Source: Chitinophaga sancti
GTDB taxonomy: Bacteria > Bacteroidota > Bacteroidia > Chitinophagales > Chitinophagaceae
Direction: 5' to 3'
DNA: 64,000 bases
Assembly (NCBI RefSeq): GCF_034087045.1
Contig: NZ_CP139247.1
Location: 4,180,001 to 4,244,000 of the forward strand
The translations under genes were made by a program, and so were the position numbers. Numbering within the stretch: the first letter of the stretch is position 1; each line of letters starts with the position of its first letter. The notes beneath the pieces were generated by a model. The model was not told where the DNA came from. It saw only the letters and a program-made list of their open reading frames with translations, and did not search any database. This document shows positions 50,476 to 59,109 of the stretch, piece after piece.

Positions 50476-50526
50476 CAAATGAAAAGAGCGTGTACCTTCA
50501 AAACAGATACACGCTCTTTTCATTTG
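50476..50526. terminator. Strong hairpin between convergent Nudix and folC genes
   Basis: A 19-bp perfect stem (50476-50494 with 50508-50526) contains GAGCGTGTA, the same core as the hairpins of repeat family 2. It can end transcripts from both sides. Confidence 0.85.
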
Positions 50527-50580
50527 AAAATGGTATTCATTCCCCGTTGGTAAATTCTCTCTTTCATGTATGTTTTCATT
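50521..50580 (-). repeat. Dispersed repeat family 1, copy C
   Basis: On the minus strand these 60 nt match copy A with one extra base, including AAAACATACATGAAAG, ACCAACGGGGA and CCATTTTCA. It begins inside the folC stop codon and runs into the terminator hairpin, so it forms the folC 3' untranslated region. Confidence 0.75.
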
Positions 50581-51865
50581 ACATTGCTTCGCCGACGATA
50601 AAGAAACTACCACATACCAATATCACATCTTCCTCATGCGCATGCTGCCTGGCCGCTGAAAAAGCCTGTTGCACATTTGCATACACCTTGCCTCTCAGAC
50701 CCGCTGCTGCACCCATCTCTGCCAGCTCATTTTCATCGAGTGCCCTGGGTATCTGTGCCCTTGTAAAATAGTAGGTGGCTGCCGGTGGAAAGAGTTTTAA
50801 TACCTTACTCACTTCCTTATCTTTTACAAAACCGGTCACTATATGCAGGTGTCTGTATGTCATATGTTCCAGCTGCCCCATAACCTCACCAATGCCTGCC
50901 TCATTATGGCCTACATCAAATACGGTGAGCGGGTTATGTGCCACCACATCCCATCTGCCTCTGAGGCCGGTTAATTTTTTCACATGACTCAGGGCGGTTT
51001 TTACGCCTTCATCCGGTAGTTCCCATCCTGCCTGTTGCAATACTTTCACGGCACTCAGTACACCCATGATATTTTTTACCTGGTATTGTCCGCCCAGATC
51101 TGGTTTGATATCCCATACCTGTTCACCCTGATGTGGTCTTAATTGCAGCTGCAAATGCCCGTTGTGCAGGTCATTATCCTGCACCAGCCAATATTGGTCT
51201 GCAAAGGTAATGGGGGCTTCCATGGCTTTTGCCTTATCAATAAATACCTGTTCTACTTCAGACTGTGTCTGCGCGATTACCACCGGTATATTGGGTTTGA
51301 TAATGCCTGCTTTTTCACTGGCTATTTCAGGGAGGGTATTGCCCAACAGGTTCATGTGATCATAACTGATATTGGTGATCACTGACAATTCGGGAGTGAT
51401 AATATTGGTGCTATCTAACCGGCCACCAAGGCCTACTTCAATAATGGCGATATCTACCTGTTCCAGTGCAAAATACTGAAACGCCATGGCCACTGTCAGT
51501 TCAAAAAAGGAAGGATCAAGTTGTTCAATAGAAGGTTGTATTTGTTGTACAAACTCTACGACAAATTCCTGGTCAATCATCTCACCATTGATACGGATCC
51601 GCTCCCTGAAATCTTTCAGGTGCGGAGAGGTATACAATCCGGTCTTGTAACCCGCCTGCTGAAAAATGGCTGCCAGCATATGGCTGGTAGAGCCTTTGCC
51701 GTTAGTACCGGCTACGTGAACTGTTTTGAACAGGCGTTGGGGATTGCCCAGTTGTTCGCATAAAGCGATGGTATTGTGCAGGTCTTTTCTGAAAGCGCTG
51801 GCCCCCACACGGGTGAACATGGGCAGGCGCTCATAAAGGTAGTCCAGAGTTTGTTGGTAGTTCAT
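50579..51865 (-). CDS. folC: Folylpolyglutamate synthase / dihydrofolate synthase
   Basis: The 428-residue Mur-ligase-family enzyme adds glutamate to folates. The ATP loop is VAGTNGKGSTSHMLA (near 50). TSPHLKDFRERI and DIAIIEVGLGGRLDSTNI (near 140) are characteristic, and the C-terminal domain includes DVGHNEAGI. I start at ATG 51865 (MNYQQTLDYL). It follows the DUF5723-like gene on the same strand but after a terminator. Confidence 0.95.
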   Translation of the reverse strand: MNYQQTLDYLYERLPMFTRVGASAFRKDLHNTIALCEQLGNPQRLFKTVHVAGTNGKGSTSHMLAAIFQQAGYKTGLYTSPHLKDFRERIRINGEMIDQEFVVEFVQQIQPSIEQLDPSFFELTVAMAFQYFALEQVDIAIIEVGLGGRLDSTNIITPELSVITNISYDHMNLLGNTLPEIASEKAGIIKPNIPVVIAQTQSEVEQVFIDKAKAMEAPITFADQYWLVQDNDLHNGHLQLQLRPHQGEQVWDIKPDLGGQYQVKNIMGVLSAVKVLQQAGWELPDEGVKTALSHVKKLTGLRGRWDVVAHNPLTVFDVGHNEAGIGEVMGQLEHMTYRHLHIVTGFVKDKEVSKVLKLFPPAATYYFTRAQIPRALDENELAEMGAAAGLRGKVYANVQQAFSAARQHAHEEDVILVCGSFFIVGEAM

Positions 51866-51904
51866 GCCCAAAATTAAATGAAATTCACATTTCCGGAAAA
51901 GTAA

Positions 51905-51936
51905 AAAAGGCTTGTGTCGTAAAACACAAGCCTTTT
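51905..51936 (-). terminator. Terminator of the DUF5723-like gene
   Basis: A 12-bp perfect stem (51905-51916 with 51925-51936) is followed on the minus strand by TTTAC. It lies downstream of repeat copy D. Confidence 0.85.
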
Positions 51937-51937
51937 A

Positions 51938-51993
51938 TTTTCGAAATAGATTTCATGCCCGTTGGAGAGTCCCCGTTTTCATGAAATTTTTAT
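51938..51993 (-). repeat. Dispersed repeat family 1, copy D
   Basis: On the minus strand this segment shares TTTCATGAAA, CTCCAACGGGCATGAA and CTATTTC with the other copies. It lies between the stop codon at 52015 and the terminator hairpin, as copy C does. Confidence 0.65.
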
Positions 51994-52014
51994 TTTGGAA
52001 AAATTAACCTTTAC

Positions 52015-53490
52015 TTAGAACTGTGTAGCAGGGCATCCCAGCACTGTCTTACCAAAGTTCATTGGTATCAACCGGATTGCTACGAAACCATCCAGCCTGT
52101 TCTTATTCTTCTGGAACAGGTTAGACAACACGGTATTAGAACCAATCGTGAGCGGACCCAGACGGAAACCAGCACCCATATCGAACTGGCTGTGGTTATT
52201 GACATCGATTGGAATATACACCCCAAAATTACGGGCATCATATCTTGGCGTCAATGTAAAGTGAGACACCATGTAAGTCTTGCTCGCATCGTAGCGGCCG
52301 CTGTTCAGCGACATCACTGCATTACCATTGATAAAGAAGCGGGCATCGATATTATAATCAAATGCTACGTTCAGTGCAGTCGGCAGGTTCATACGGAACT
52401 TTTCGTCGCTGGCAATGGGTGTAAAGTAGTTCTGCAGGCGGCGGTAGTAAGCCTGCCAACCTTCACCTCTTCTCATTTTGATCTCATTCGGGTTGATATT
52501 TGAAGCCACCAGATTGAGGTCGGTATTAGAAGCTACTTTTTTGTAAGAGATACCACCGATATCAGTGATACTCACACCCAGTCTCATTTTATAATCATCG
52601 CCTTCAGGGTTCCAGTCGTTTTCGCCATAGCCCTGCAATCCATCCATTTCAGCTCTCCACTCATATACCACGCCGAGGTCCATACCTACGCCCCAGTTGC
52701 CGGTAAACGGTCTGTAGTTGCTGGTATTCGGTTTTTTCCAGTTGTTGATACCATCATTGTAACCCATTTTCAGTGTACCACTGGTAATATTAGCATTGGT
52801 CGTGGAGTTCATATAGAAACTCGCATCTTCTACCTGCGCATAACCAGCAGCGATACCATTCAGCACCTTCAGGGTCACACCACCTTTCAGCAGGTGCATA
52901 CCATCGTCTTTAATTACCTGGGCATAGGTAAAGTCATATTCGTTCCACATATGAAAACTCGCATTTGCAAGTTGCATATCAAAACGTTGGTTATTATAAG
53001 CAGCATTCGGGAAGTTGTTTGCAAAGAAGTTTGCCACGTCGGTACTCATATTACCACCGTTTGCCTGTGCACGCACACGCCATACGAAAGCAATAGATCT
53101 CGACTCGTCGATAGAGTAGAGTACGGATGGCATCATGACATCCATATTGCCCCATCCAAATTGTTTTCCTGTAGACATGGTGTCCAGGAAGTAGTCCCTG
53201 TTACGTTTCAGCCTTTCCAGGGAATCTGGTGGATGGAAGATCAGTGACTTTGGAAAGCGTGCATAAGTGTTTCCTAAAGCGGCGCTTACGCCAGCCACAT
53301 TTACGTCCCATTTATAGTGCGTACCGGCAGCCATTCCGGGGTTGGATGGTACGCCATAAATCCCGGCATAATGACTATTTGCATACCCGCCCATGTTCAT
53401 ATTCATCTGGGCCTTCGCCTTGTATGGCTCGATTAAAGATATGGCAATGACAGTTGCAAGGCTTAAGACTCGAATTACTCTAAACAGCAT
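52015..53490 (-). CDS. Outer-membrane beta-barrel protein, DUF5723-like
   Basis: The 491-residue protein has a signal peptide (MLFRVIRVLSLATVIAISL ... KAKAQ). A glycine/tyrosine-rich start (GGYANSHYAGIYGVPSNPGMAAG) and many alternating beta strands follow, like the barrel family DUF5723 that often precedes OmpA domains in Bacteroidota. No OmpA domain is present here. It resembles T9SS barrel proteins in style but lacks clear PorV features. I use ATG 53490; the open frame continues to 53556. Confidence 0.7.
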   Translation of the reverse strand: MLFRVIRVLSLATVIAISLIEPYKAKAQMNMNMGGYANSHYAGIYGVPSNPGMAAGTHYKWDVNVAGVSAALGNTYARFPKSLIFHPPDSLERLKRNRDYFLDTMSTGKQFGWGNMDVMMPSVLYSIDESRSIAFVWRVRAQANGGNMSTDVANFFANNFPNAAYNNQRFDMQLANASFHMWNEYDFTYAQVIKDDGMHLLKGGVTLKVLNGIAAGYAQVEDASFYMNSTTNANITSGTLKMGYNDGINNWKKPNTSNYRPFTGNWGVGMDLGVVYEWRAEMDGLQGYGENDWNPEGDDYKMRLGVSITDIGGISYKKVASNTDLNLVASNINPNEIKMRRGEGWQAYYRRLQNYFTPIASDEKFRMNLPTALNVAFDYNIDARFFINGNAVMSLNSGRYDASKTYMVSHFTLTPRYDARNFGVYIPIDVNNHSQFDMGAGFRLGPLTIGSNTVLSNLFQKNKNRLDGFVAIRLIPMNFGKTVLGCPATQF

Positions 53491-53664
53491 ATATCTAATT
53501 AGTTGGCAGATGGTTTTTTCCCCATTATAACGCAAAACATACCTATATATTGGCAAGCGCTACAAAAGAATTTCCCATGCAAATATATCCAAATATATTA
53601 TTGTTATTAAATTATGTTATTATAAATAAGAATGAAATTAGCTATTAATAAGTATGCACAAAAA

Positions 53665-53692
53665 AATCCCTTCCCGGGTATGGGAAGGGATT
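53665..53692 (-). terminator. Terminator of the TonB-like gene
   Basis: An 11-bp perfect stem (53665-53675 with 53682-53692) is followed by seven T-equivalents on the minus strand, 25 nt after the stop codon. Confidence 0.85.
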
Positions 53693-53716
53693 CATTTTTC
53701 TATATATAATCTCTTG

Positions 53717-54607
53717 TTACTGTACTTTAAAGTAGAAGCGGATCAGTGCAAACTGTACTTCAGGCGCGTCGGAATTTGTATTGTATTTCAATTCTTTGGC
53801 TGCTTTTTTAGCAATTTCAATCAATCTGGGGTTGTTCAGGGTGGACCCTTTCAGGGAGTGAGATGCATCGATCACATTACCATTTCTATCAACCTTAATA
53901 TTGACAGCTACATAACCTGATTCGTCTCCATCGTAAGTGAGCGATGGTTTGCTGATCAGGCTACGGCCATTCAGCCGGAAATCAGACTTACCGCCGCCTA
54001 AACCACCGCCGGTATAACCGCTGGCATTCGGGTCGCCATTGATCTGGCCACGATCACCGGGTTTGCCGGTATTACCTTCGCCGGTAGAGTTGTTAGAACC
54101 GTTAGCGTTGTTACCACTGTTCTTGCCGGTGAAAGTACCACCACCAAATACAGCTTTTGCTTTTTGTGGTTTTTCTACTGCAACCGGGTTATTTTCAGAA
54201 GTTTTCTTGGTCGTTTTGGTAGGTTTGTTATCCAGGTTTTTAGCTACTTCCTTTGGTTTTTCAACTGGTTTTTCCGGTTTGTTTACCTCAGGGGCGTCTT
54301 CATTGTCCTGAGTAGCAATATCTTCCTGTGTTGAATTGTCCTGCGTAGGTACCGGCTGGTTCTGAGGGGTAGAAGCATTGGCAGCGTCGGCGCTGGGAGG
54401 GTTGGGGTTGAGTGGTTGCTCATCGCCCATACCATCGTCGGAGGTGCCGAGGTTCACTTCCATACCCAGGTCCTGGTTAGGGAGTGGGGGTGGTGCGTTG
54501 AATCCGCCGAGGATCAATGCTAATAAGACTAATGCATGCACAGCAATAGTGACACCTACTGCTTTTATATTTTTATCGGTATTATTATCGTTCTGTTTTT
54601 GCTGCAT
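53717..54607 (-). CDS. TonB-like energy transducer protein
   Basis: The 296-residue protein has an N-terminal membrane helix (about residues 15-38), a long Pro/Asn/Asp/Lys-rich linker (about 40-200) including a Gly/Asn-rich stretch, and a C-terminal TonB_C-like domain (about 215-296; SGYVAVNIKVDRNGNVIDA). Such proteins carry proton-motive energy to outer-membrane receptors. ExbB and ExbD genes are not adjacent. Two TonB-dependent receptors are encoded in the window and could be clients. Confidence 0.85.
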   Translation of the reverse strand: MQQKQNDNNTDKNIKAVGVTIAVHALVLLALILGGFNAPPPLPNQDLGMEVNLGTSDDGMGDEQPLNPNPPSADAANASTPQNQPVPTQDNSTQEDIATQDNEDAPEVNKPEKPVEKPKEVAKNLDNKPTKTTKKTSENNPVAVEKPQKAKAVFGGGTFTGKNSGNNANGSNNSTGEGNTGKPGDRGQINGDPNASGYTGGGLGGGKSDFRLNGRSLISKPSLTYDGDESGYVAVNIKVDRNGNVIDASHSLKGSTLNNPRLIEIAKKAAKELKYNTNSDAPEVQFALIRFYFKVQ

Positions 54608-54647
54608 AGGTCAAAAATAAGATATTTTCTAATACGTATGGGAGGCC

Positions 54648-55625
54648 TTACTTTAAAAACTTCCCCGGCGTGATCCCAAACTTCTTCTTAAATGCTGTAT
54701 TGAAGTGTGCCGGATGCTTATAGCCGATCAGCTCACTGATCTCCGTCACATTTTTCTCCCCACTCAATAATAAGGCTTTCGCCTCTTCCATTCTAATATC
54801 AGAAACCATTCCAAATACCGTAGTACCGAATACTTCCTTAAATCCTTTCTTCAGGGTAAACTCATTTGTACCTATCTGTCGGGCCAGATCTATCAGCGAA
54901 CAGGGGTTGTATAACTGCTTTAAGATGATCTCCTTTGCATGATGCATCTTGTCGATATCTGCTTTTTTTAATGAGCAAAAGTCTTTGCAGTCATGAGTAG
55001 AGAACTGCTCCAATTGCATTAATAATAACTCAATCACCTTCGCTTCGAGGTACATTCTTTTAAACATTCCCATCTTCGGACAATCCAGTATCCCCTTAAT
55101 AATATGCATCATGGTAGGGGGAATAGGCAAATTATGTTTTCCTAACAAAGCCGGTGATTGGTTACGTACCATTTTCATAAACTGCTCAAACGCCTCCTCA
55201 TCTTCCATGTATTTTTTGAACAGAGCAGGCATAAGGTTGATCTCCAGCATCCGCACATTTTCTTTTGCAAATTGAATCTGCCCCTTTACACCCGGTACAT
55301 AAATAAGGTTATGGCGGTTGTCGCTGAATGTGTAGGTCTGCCCGCCTGATATATCCGTGAACGTGGTGCCACAGAGATCAAAATGCATCTCGACGGTTTC
55401 ATAATTACTCTCAAAGAATAACTTTGTATGTTGTTTGAAACGCATATCCCCATAGGCAATATGCATCCCCTCAAAGAAGATCTCTTCGAACACACCTTCT
55501 CCAAATGACTGTGAAATTTTTGTGGTGCGCGATGAAATGGTCGTATTAATATCAAAATAATTTTCGGGGAAATTACTTTCTAAAACCATTTCTGAAAGAT
55601 CGCCGGCGTTGATGCTGAATTGCAT
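54648..55625 (-). CDS. AraC-family transcriptional regulator (PchR-like)
   Basis: The 325-residue protein has an N-terminal sensing region and a C-terminal double helix-turn-helix AraC domain (about 225-325; SLIDLARQIGTNEFTLKKGF ... VTEISELIGYKHPAHFNTAF). The layout resembles PchR-type regulators that control siderophore receptors. It is divergent from the TonB-dependent receptor gene at 55746 across 120 nt and probably controls that operon. The inducer is unknown. Confidence 0.9.
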   Translation of the reverse strand: MQFSINAGDLSEMVLESNFPENYFDINTTISSRTTKISQSFGEGVFEEIFFEGMHIAYGDMRFKQHTKLFFESNYETVEMHFDLCGTTFTDISGGQTYTFSDNRHNLIYVPGVKGQIQFAKENVRMLEINLMPALFKKYMEDEEAFEQFMKMVRNQSPALLGKHNLPIPPTMMHIIKGILDCPKMGMFKRMYLEAKVIELLLMQLEQFSTHDCKDFCSLKKADIDKMHHAKEIILKQLYNPCSLIDLARQIGTNEFTLKKGFKEVFGTTVFGMVSDIRMEEAKALLLSGEKNVTEISELIGYKHPAHFNTAFKKKFGITPGKFLK

Positions 55626-55745
55626 ATTTAAGAAACTCCGTTAATTGTAATTTTTATTCCTTCTGGCGTATAAGGTCCTACAGCTGACAAAGCTACTTTT
55701 GTTTCCCTTAAGTATTCTTTCAATTTAGTTAATTAATGTCATAAA

Positions 55746-57854
55746 ATGGTCAGAATTGTATCGTTTGGGCTTTGCCTGTTGCTATTTTCCAATATCTATG
55801 CACAAGAGAAAGACACGATGAACCGTGTTGAATTAAAACCAGTCATTATAACGGCAGAAAAGCGTGAAGGCTCTCTGCAAAAGACCCCTTTATCTGTATC
55901 AGCGCTGACGGGGGCGCAGTTAGAAAGATCTAAGACAGTTGAGATGGGAGACCTGCTGCTACAGGTACCGAACCTGATGGCAATGAATGTAGGGGCACCT
56001 ACCCTGAGTACGATTTCGATCAGGGGGATTATGACATTCTCTGTAGATCCTGCTGTAGGTGTGTATATCGATGGTATTCCGATGTTTGATGGGTATTCCA
56101 GTTCTATCCGGTTGAACGACATCGAACGGGTCGAAGTATTACGTGGGCCTCAAAGTACGCTTTATGGTCGAAATGCGCTCGGTGGTATCATCAATATCTT
56201 TACCTGTCAGCCGGGCGATACCCTGCGTGGTTTTGCAGAAGCAGGTTTTGGTAAGTATGCCAGTCAGCACTACGGACTAAGTATATCTGGTCCTATTGTA
56301 AAACATAAACTGCTTGCAGGGTTCTCTGGTATGTATGATACCCGCAATGGTTATTATACCAACCTTTATACAAACTCCAAATACGACCGTCCGGAGATAT
56401 TCGGTGGCAATGCTTACCTGAAGTACTTGGCCAGTGATCGCCTCTCATTTACTTTCAATCTGAAAGAGGAGCAGGACAATGTAAGCGGTGCCTTTCCATA
56501 CGTGTTAGGTGTAGAGAATGCATTGGCCAATCCGTATAAAATAAACCAGAATGGCACTAATCAGGAGACAAGGAAATTGTATACCGGTTCCCTGCTGGCA
56601 GAGTATAAAACGCATGGCGCTACCTTCTCTTCTATTACTGGTTATACTTACCTGAGTGATACTTATAGAAACTACGATGCGGATTATTCTGTCTATGATA
56701 TGATTACTTATTCTACCCCGATGAATGACCAGATGACCTGGACGGAGGAACTGAAAGTAGTGACTGCGGCTGACAGAAAACTGCAATTCACCGGTGGACT
56801 TTTTGGTTTTATTGACCGTAAGCATTCACAGACGGTGTATACTTATGGGGATGACTATGCACTATATGATCCCACTGCACCTTATACCACCAACATTTAT
56901 GGCGATAAACATATTTATGGTGCTGCTGCATATGCTCATCTCACTTATGCGATTTCTCCAAAGTGGAAGGTTTCAGGTGGTTTGCGTTATGATATAGAAA
57001 AGAGAGATTTGGTGACCAGTACCGATTATGTAAAAGATGGTAGTGCACCTGTGGTGATAAGTCCTGAGCAAAAACTGAAGGGAGATAATAATGCGTTTTC
57101 TCCGAAACTGAGTTTGTCTTATATGCCTGCGAATAATGTGCTGGTGTATGCAACCTATTCGAAAGGTTATCGTACAGGTGGTTTTAACCAGTATACAACG
57201 GATGTAACGAAGTTAAATTACAAACCAGAGTATACTGACAATTTTGAACTGGGTTTTAAATCAGAATGGTTCCATCACAGGTTTCGTGCAAATGTGGCTG
57301 TGTTCTATACAAACTGGCGCGATCAGCAGCAGACGCTGAGTCTGCCGGTAGTTGCAATTCAGAATGTGGGTAAGATGGAGAATAAAGGTGCTGATATTGA
57401 GTTGACAGGTATTCCTGTGAAAGGGCTGGAAGTGAGTTACGATCTTGGGGTGGTAAGTAGTGAGTTCAAAGCGCTGATACTACCTGATGAGAATAGTGAG
57501 AACAAAGATTACAAGGGGAATAAACAGGTGTTCACGCCTGCATTTACATCTTCACTGGCATTTACTTATACCTATGATTTCGGGCATAGGTGGAGCCTGT
57601 TTGTACGTCCTGAGTGGAAGTTGTTAGGTAAGCAATACATGACATATTATAATGACCTGGTGCAAGATCCGTTTAGTCTGATCAATGCCATGGTGGGTGT
57701 GAAGTATGCACGGTTTGAATTGAGTGGATGGGGGAAGAACCTGGGGAATGTAAAATACATTTCTTATGCGTATGCAACGCAGACAAAGGAGAATACGCCG
57801 TTGTTGCTGGGGACTCCGCTTACTTATGGTGTGTCACTGAAAACAAGGTTCTAA
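55746..57854 (+). CDS. TonB-dependent outer-membrane receptor
   Basis: The 702-residue protein has a signal peptide (to NIYAQ), a plug domain (about 30-160; VYIDGIPMFDG, RVEVLRGPQSTLYGRNALGG) and a 22-strand-type barrel ending in aromatic KTRF. It lacks the N-terminal regulatory domain of SusC proteins and resembles receptors for siderophores or other small ligands. A DoxX-like gene begins 1 nt after its stop codon, followed by ABC genes, so it heads an operon. Control by the divergent AraC regulator is likely. Confidence 0.92.
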   Translation: MVRIVSFGLCLLLFSNIYAQEKDTMNRVELKPVIITAEKREGSLQKTPLSVSALTGAQLERSKTVEMGDLLLQVPNLMAMNVGAPTLSTISIRGIMTFSVDPAVGVYIDGIPMFDGYSSSIRLNDIERVEVLRGPQSTLYGRNALGGIINIFTCQPGDTLRGFAEAGFGKYASQHYGLSISGPIVKHKLLAGFSGMYDTRNGYYTNLYTNSKYDRPEIFGGNAYLKYLASDRLSFTFNLKEEQDNVSGAFPYVLGVENALANPYKINQNGTNQETRKLYTGSLLAEYKTHGATFSSITGYTYLSDTYRNYDADYSVYDMITYSTPMNDQMTWTEELKVVTAADRKLQFTGGLFGFIDRKHSQTVYTYGDDYALYDPTAPYTTNIYGDKHIYGAAAYAHLTYAISPKWKVSGGLRYDIEKRDLVTSTDYVKDGSAPVVISPEQKLKGDNNAFSPKLSLSYMPANNVLVYATYSKGYRTGGFNQYTTDVTKLNYKPEYTDNFELGFKSEWFHHRFRANVAVFYTNWRDQQQTLSLPVVAIQNVGKMENKGADIELTGIPVKGLEVSYDLGVVSSEFKALILPDENSENKDYKGNKQVFTPAFTSSLAFTYTYDFGHRWSLFVRPEWKLLGKQYMTYYNDLVQDPFSLINAMVGVKYARFELSGWGKNLGNVKYISYAYATQTKENTPLLLGTPLTYGVSLKTRF

Positions 57855-57855
57855 C

Positions 57856-58236
57856 ATGAAGATCGTGTACTACATCCTCAGAGGCTTGCTGGCCCTGCAA
57901 TTTATTTATGTGGGTATTGAAAAATTGTGGTTGCCTTTTCATGCAGACGGCATTCATGGCAGTGTGGATTTTCAGGCGTTTTATTTACTCCTGCATCGTA
58001 CGGGGTACCTCTACTTTGTCGGTTTCTTTCAATTACTGTGCGGGTTGTTGTTAGTATTTAAAAAGACATACCTGTTGGGTGCCGTCATGCTGATTCCCTT
58101 ATTGCTTTGTCTGCTGGCCACGCATGTATTTATATCCGGCAATACCGATTATATGTGCTACGACATCGTATTACTTGGATTTGATCTATTGTTATTATTT
58201 AGCTGCTACCGGCGGCTGCTAAACATCTTTATATAA
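57856..58236 (+). CDS. DoxX/MauE-like four-helix membrane protein
   Basis: The 126-residue protein is mostly hydrophobic with four predicted helices, and starts MKIVYYILRGLLALQFIYVG, typical of DoxX/MauE-like proteins. These small proteins often act in redox processes in the membrane. It lies between the receptor gene (1-nt gap) and the ABC ATPase gene (3-nt gap), so it belongs to the same operon. Confidence 0.75.
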   Translation: MKIVYYILRGLLALQFIYVGIEKLWLPFHADGIHGSVDFQAFYLLLHRTGYLYFVGFFQLLCGLLLVFKKTYLLGAVMLIPLLLCLLATHVFISGNTDYMCYDIVLLGFDLLLLFSCYRRLLNIFI

Positions 58237-58239
58237 ATT

Positions 58240-59109
58240 ATGCAACTCGAAATAAAAGATCTTCATAAGACGTATGCCAATGGCAAACAGGCTTTGAAAG
58301 GCATCTCCCTGACCATTGGCAGGGGAATGTTTGGTCTGCTGGGGCAAAATGGTGCAGGCAAGTCTACACTCATGCGCACCATTGCCACTTTGCAGGAACC
58401 GGATAAAGGCAGCATTATGCTGGATGGAATCGATGTGTTGCGAGACCCTGCTGCCATGCGAAAAGTACTGGGTTATCTGCCACAGGATTTTGGTGTGTAC
58501 CAGCATATATCTGCTATAGAAATGCTGGATCATATTGCAGAGATGAAAGGCATTTTGCATGCGGGTGACAGGGCAGATATCGTGAATGAATTACTCCTGC
58601 GTGTGAACCTGCATCATGTACGTAGAAAAAAGCTAGGTACTTATTCCGGAGGGATGAAGCAACGTTTCGGTATCGCGCAGGCATTGCTTGGCAGTCCGAA
58701 AGTGATCATCGTAGATGAACCTACTGCAGGCCTTGATCCATTGGAGCGGAACCGTTTTTATAATTTACTGAGTGAGATAGGGGAGAATACCATCGTTATT
58801 CTCTCCACGCATATTGTAGAAGATGTGTCAACGCTGTGCAATGACATGGCCATTATTGGAGATGGACAGGTGTTGAGGTATGGCAAGCCGGAAGAGATAG
58901 AACAGGCGTTGTCTGGTAAGTTGTGGGAGAAGGTGGTGAGCAAAGATACCTTGCAGGAATATCGTTATGAAGGGATGGAGATCATTTCCAGTCGTTTTCA
59001 TGCAGGCCGTCTGATCATTACCGTATTGGCGGATGCACCGCCACATGAAGGTTTTGTCGCAAAGACACCATCGCTGGAAGATGCTTACTTCGAACAGTTA
59101 AAATGTTAA
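58240..59109 (+). CDS. ABC transporter ATP-binding protein
   Basis: The 289-residue ATPase has Walker A (GLLGQNGAGKSTLMR), signature (YSGGMKQRFGIAQ), Walker B (VIIVDEPTAGLDP) and switch His (VILSTHIVED). It ends in the first codons of the permease gene (7-nt overlap), so the two are coupled. It should energise the ABC-2 type permease encoded next. Confidence 0.95.
   Translation: MQLEIKDLHKTYANGKQALKGISLTIGRGMFGLLGQNGAGKSTLMRTIATLQEPDKGSIMLDGIDVLRDPAAMRKVLGYLPQDFGVYQHISAIEMLDHIAEMKGILHAGDRADIVNELLLRVNLHHVRRKKLGTYSGGMKQRFGIAQALLGSPKVIIVDEPTAGLDPLERNRFYNLLSEIGENTIVILSTHIVEDVSTLCNDMAIIGDGQVLRYGKPEEIEQALSGKLWEKVVSKDTLQEYRYEGMEIISSRFHAGRLIITVLADAPPHEGFVAKTPSLEDAYFEQLKC

Noticed and set aside
52015..53490. 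Barrel gene considered as PorV/LptO
   Set aside because: Secreted barrel character is clear, but I could not see PorV-specific features; the glycine-rich start fits DUF5723 better.
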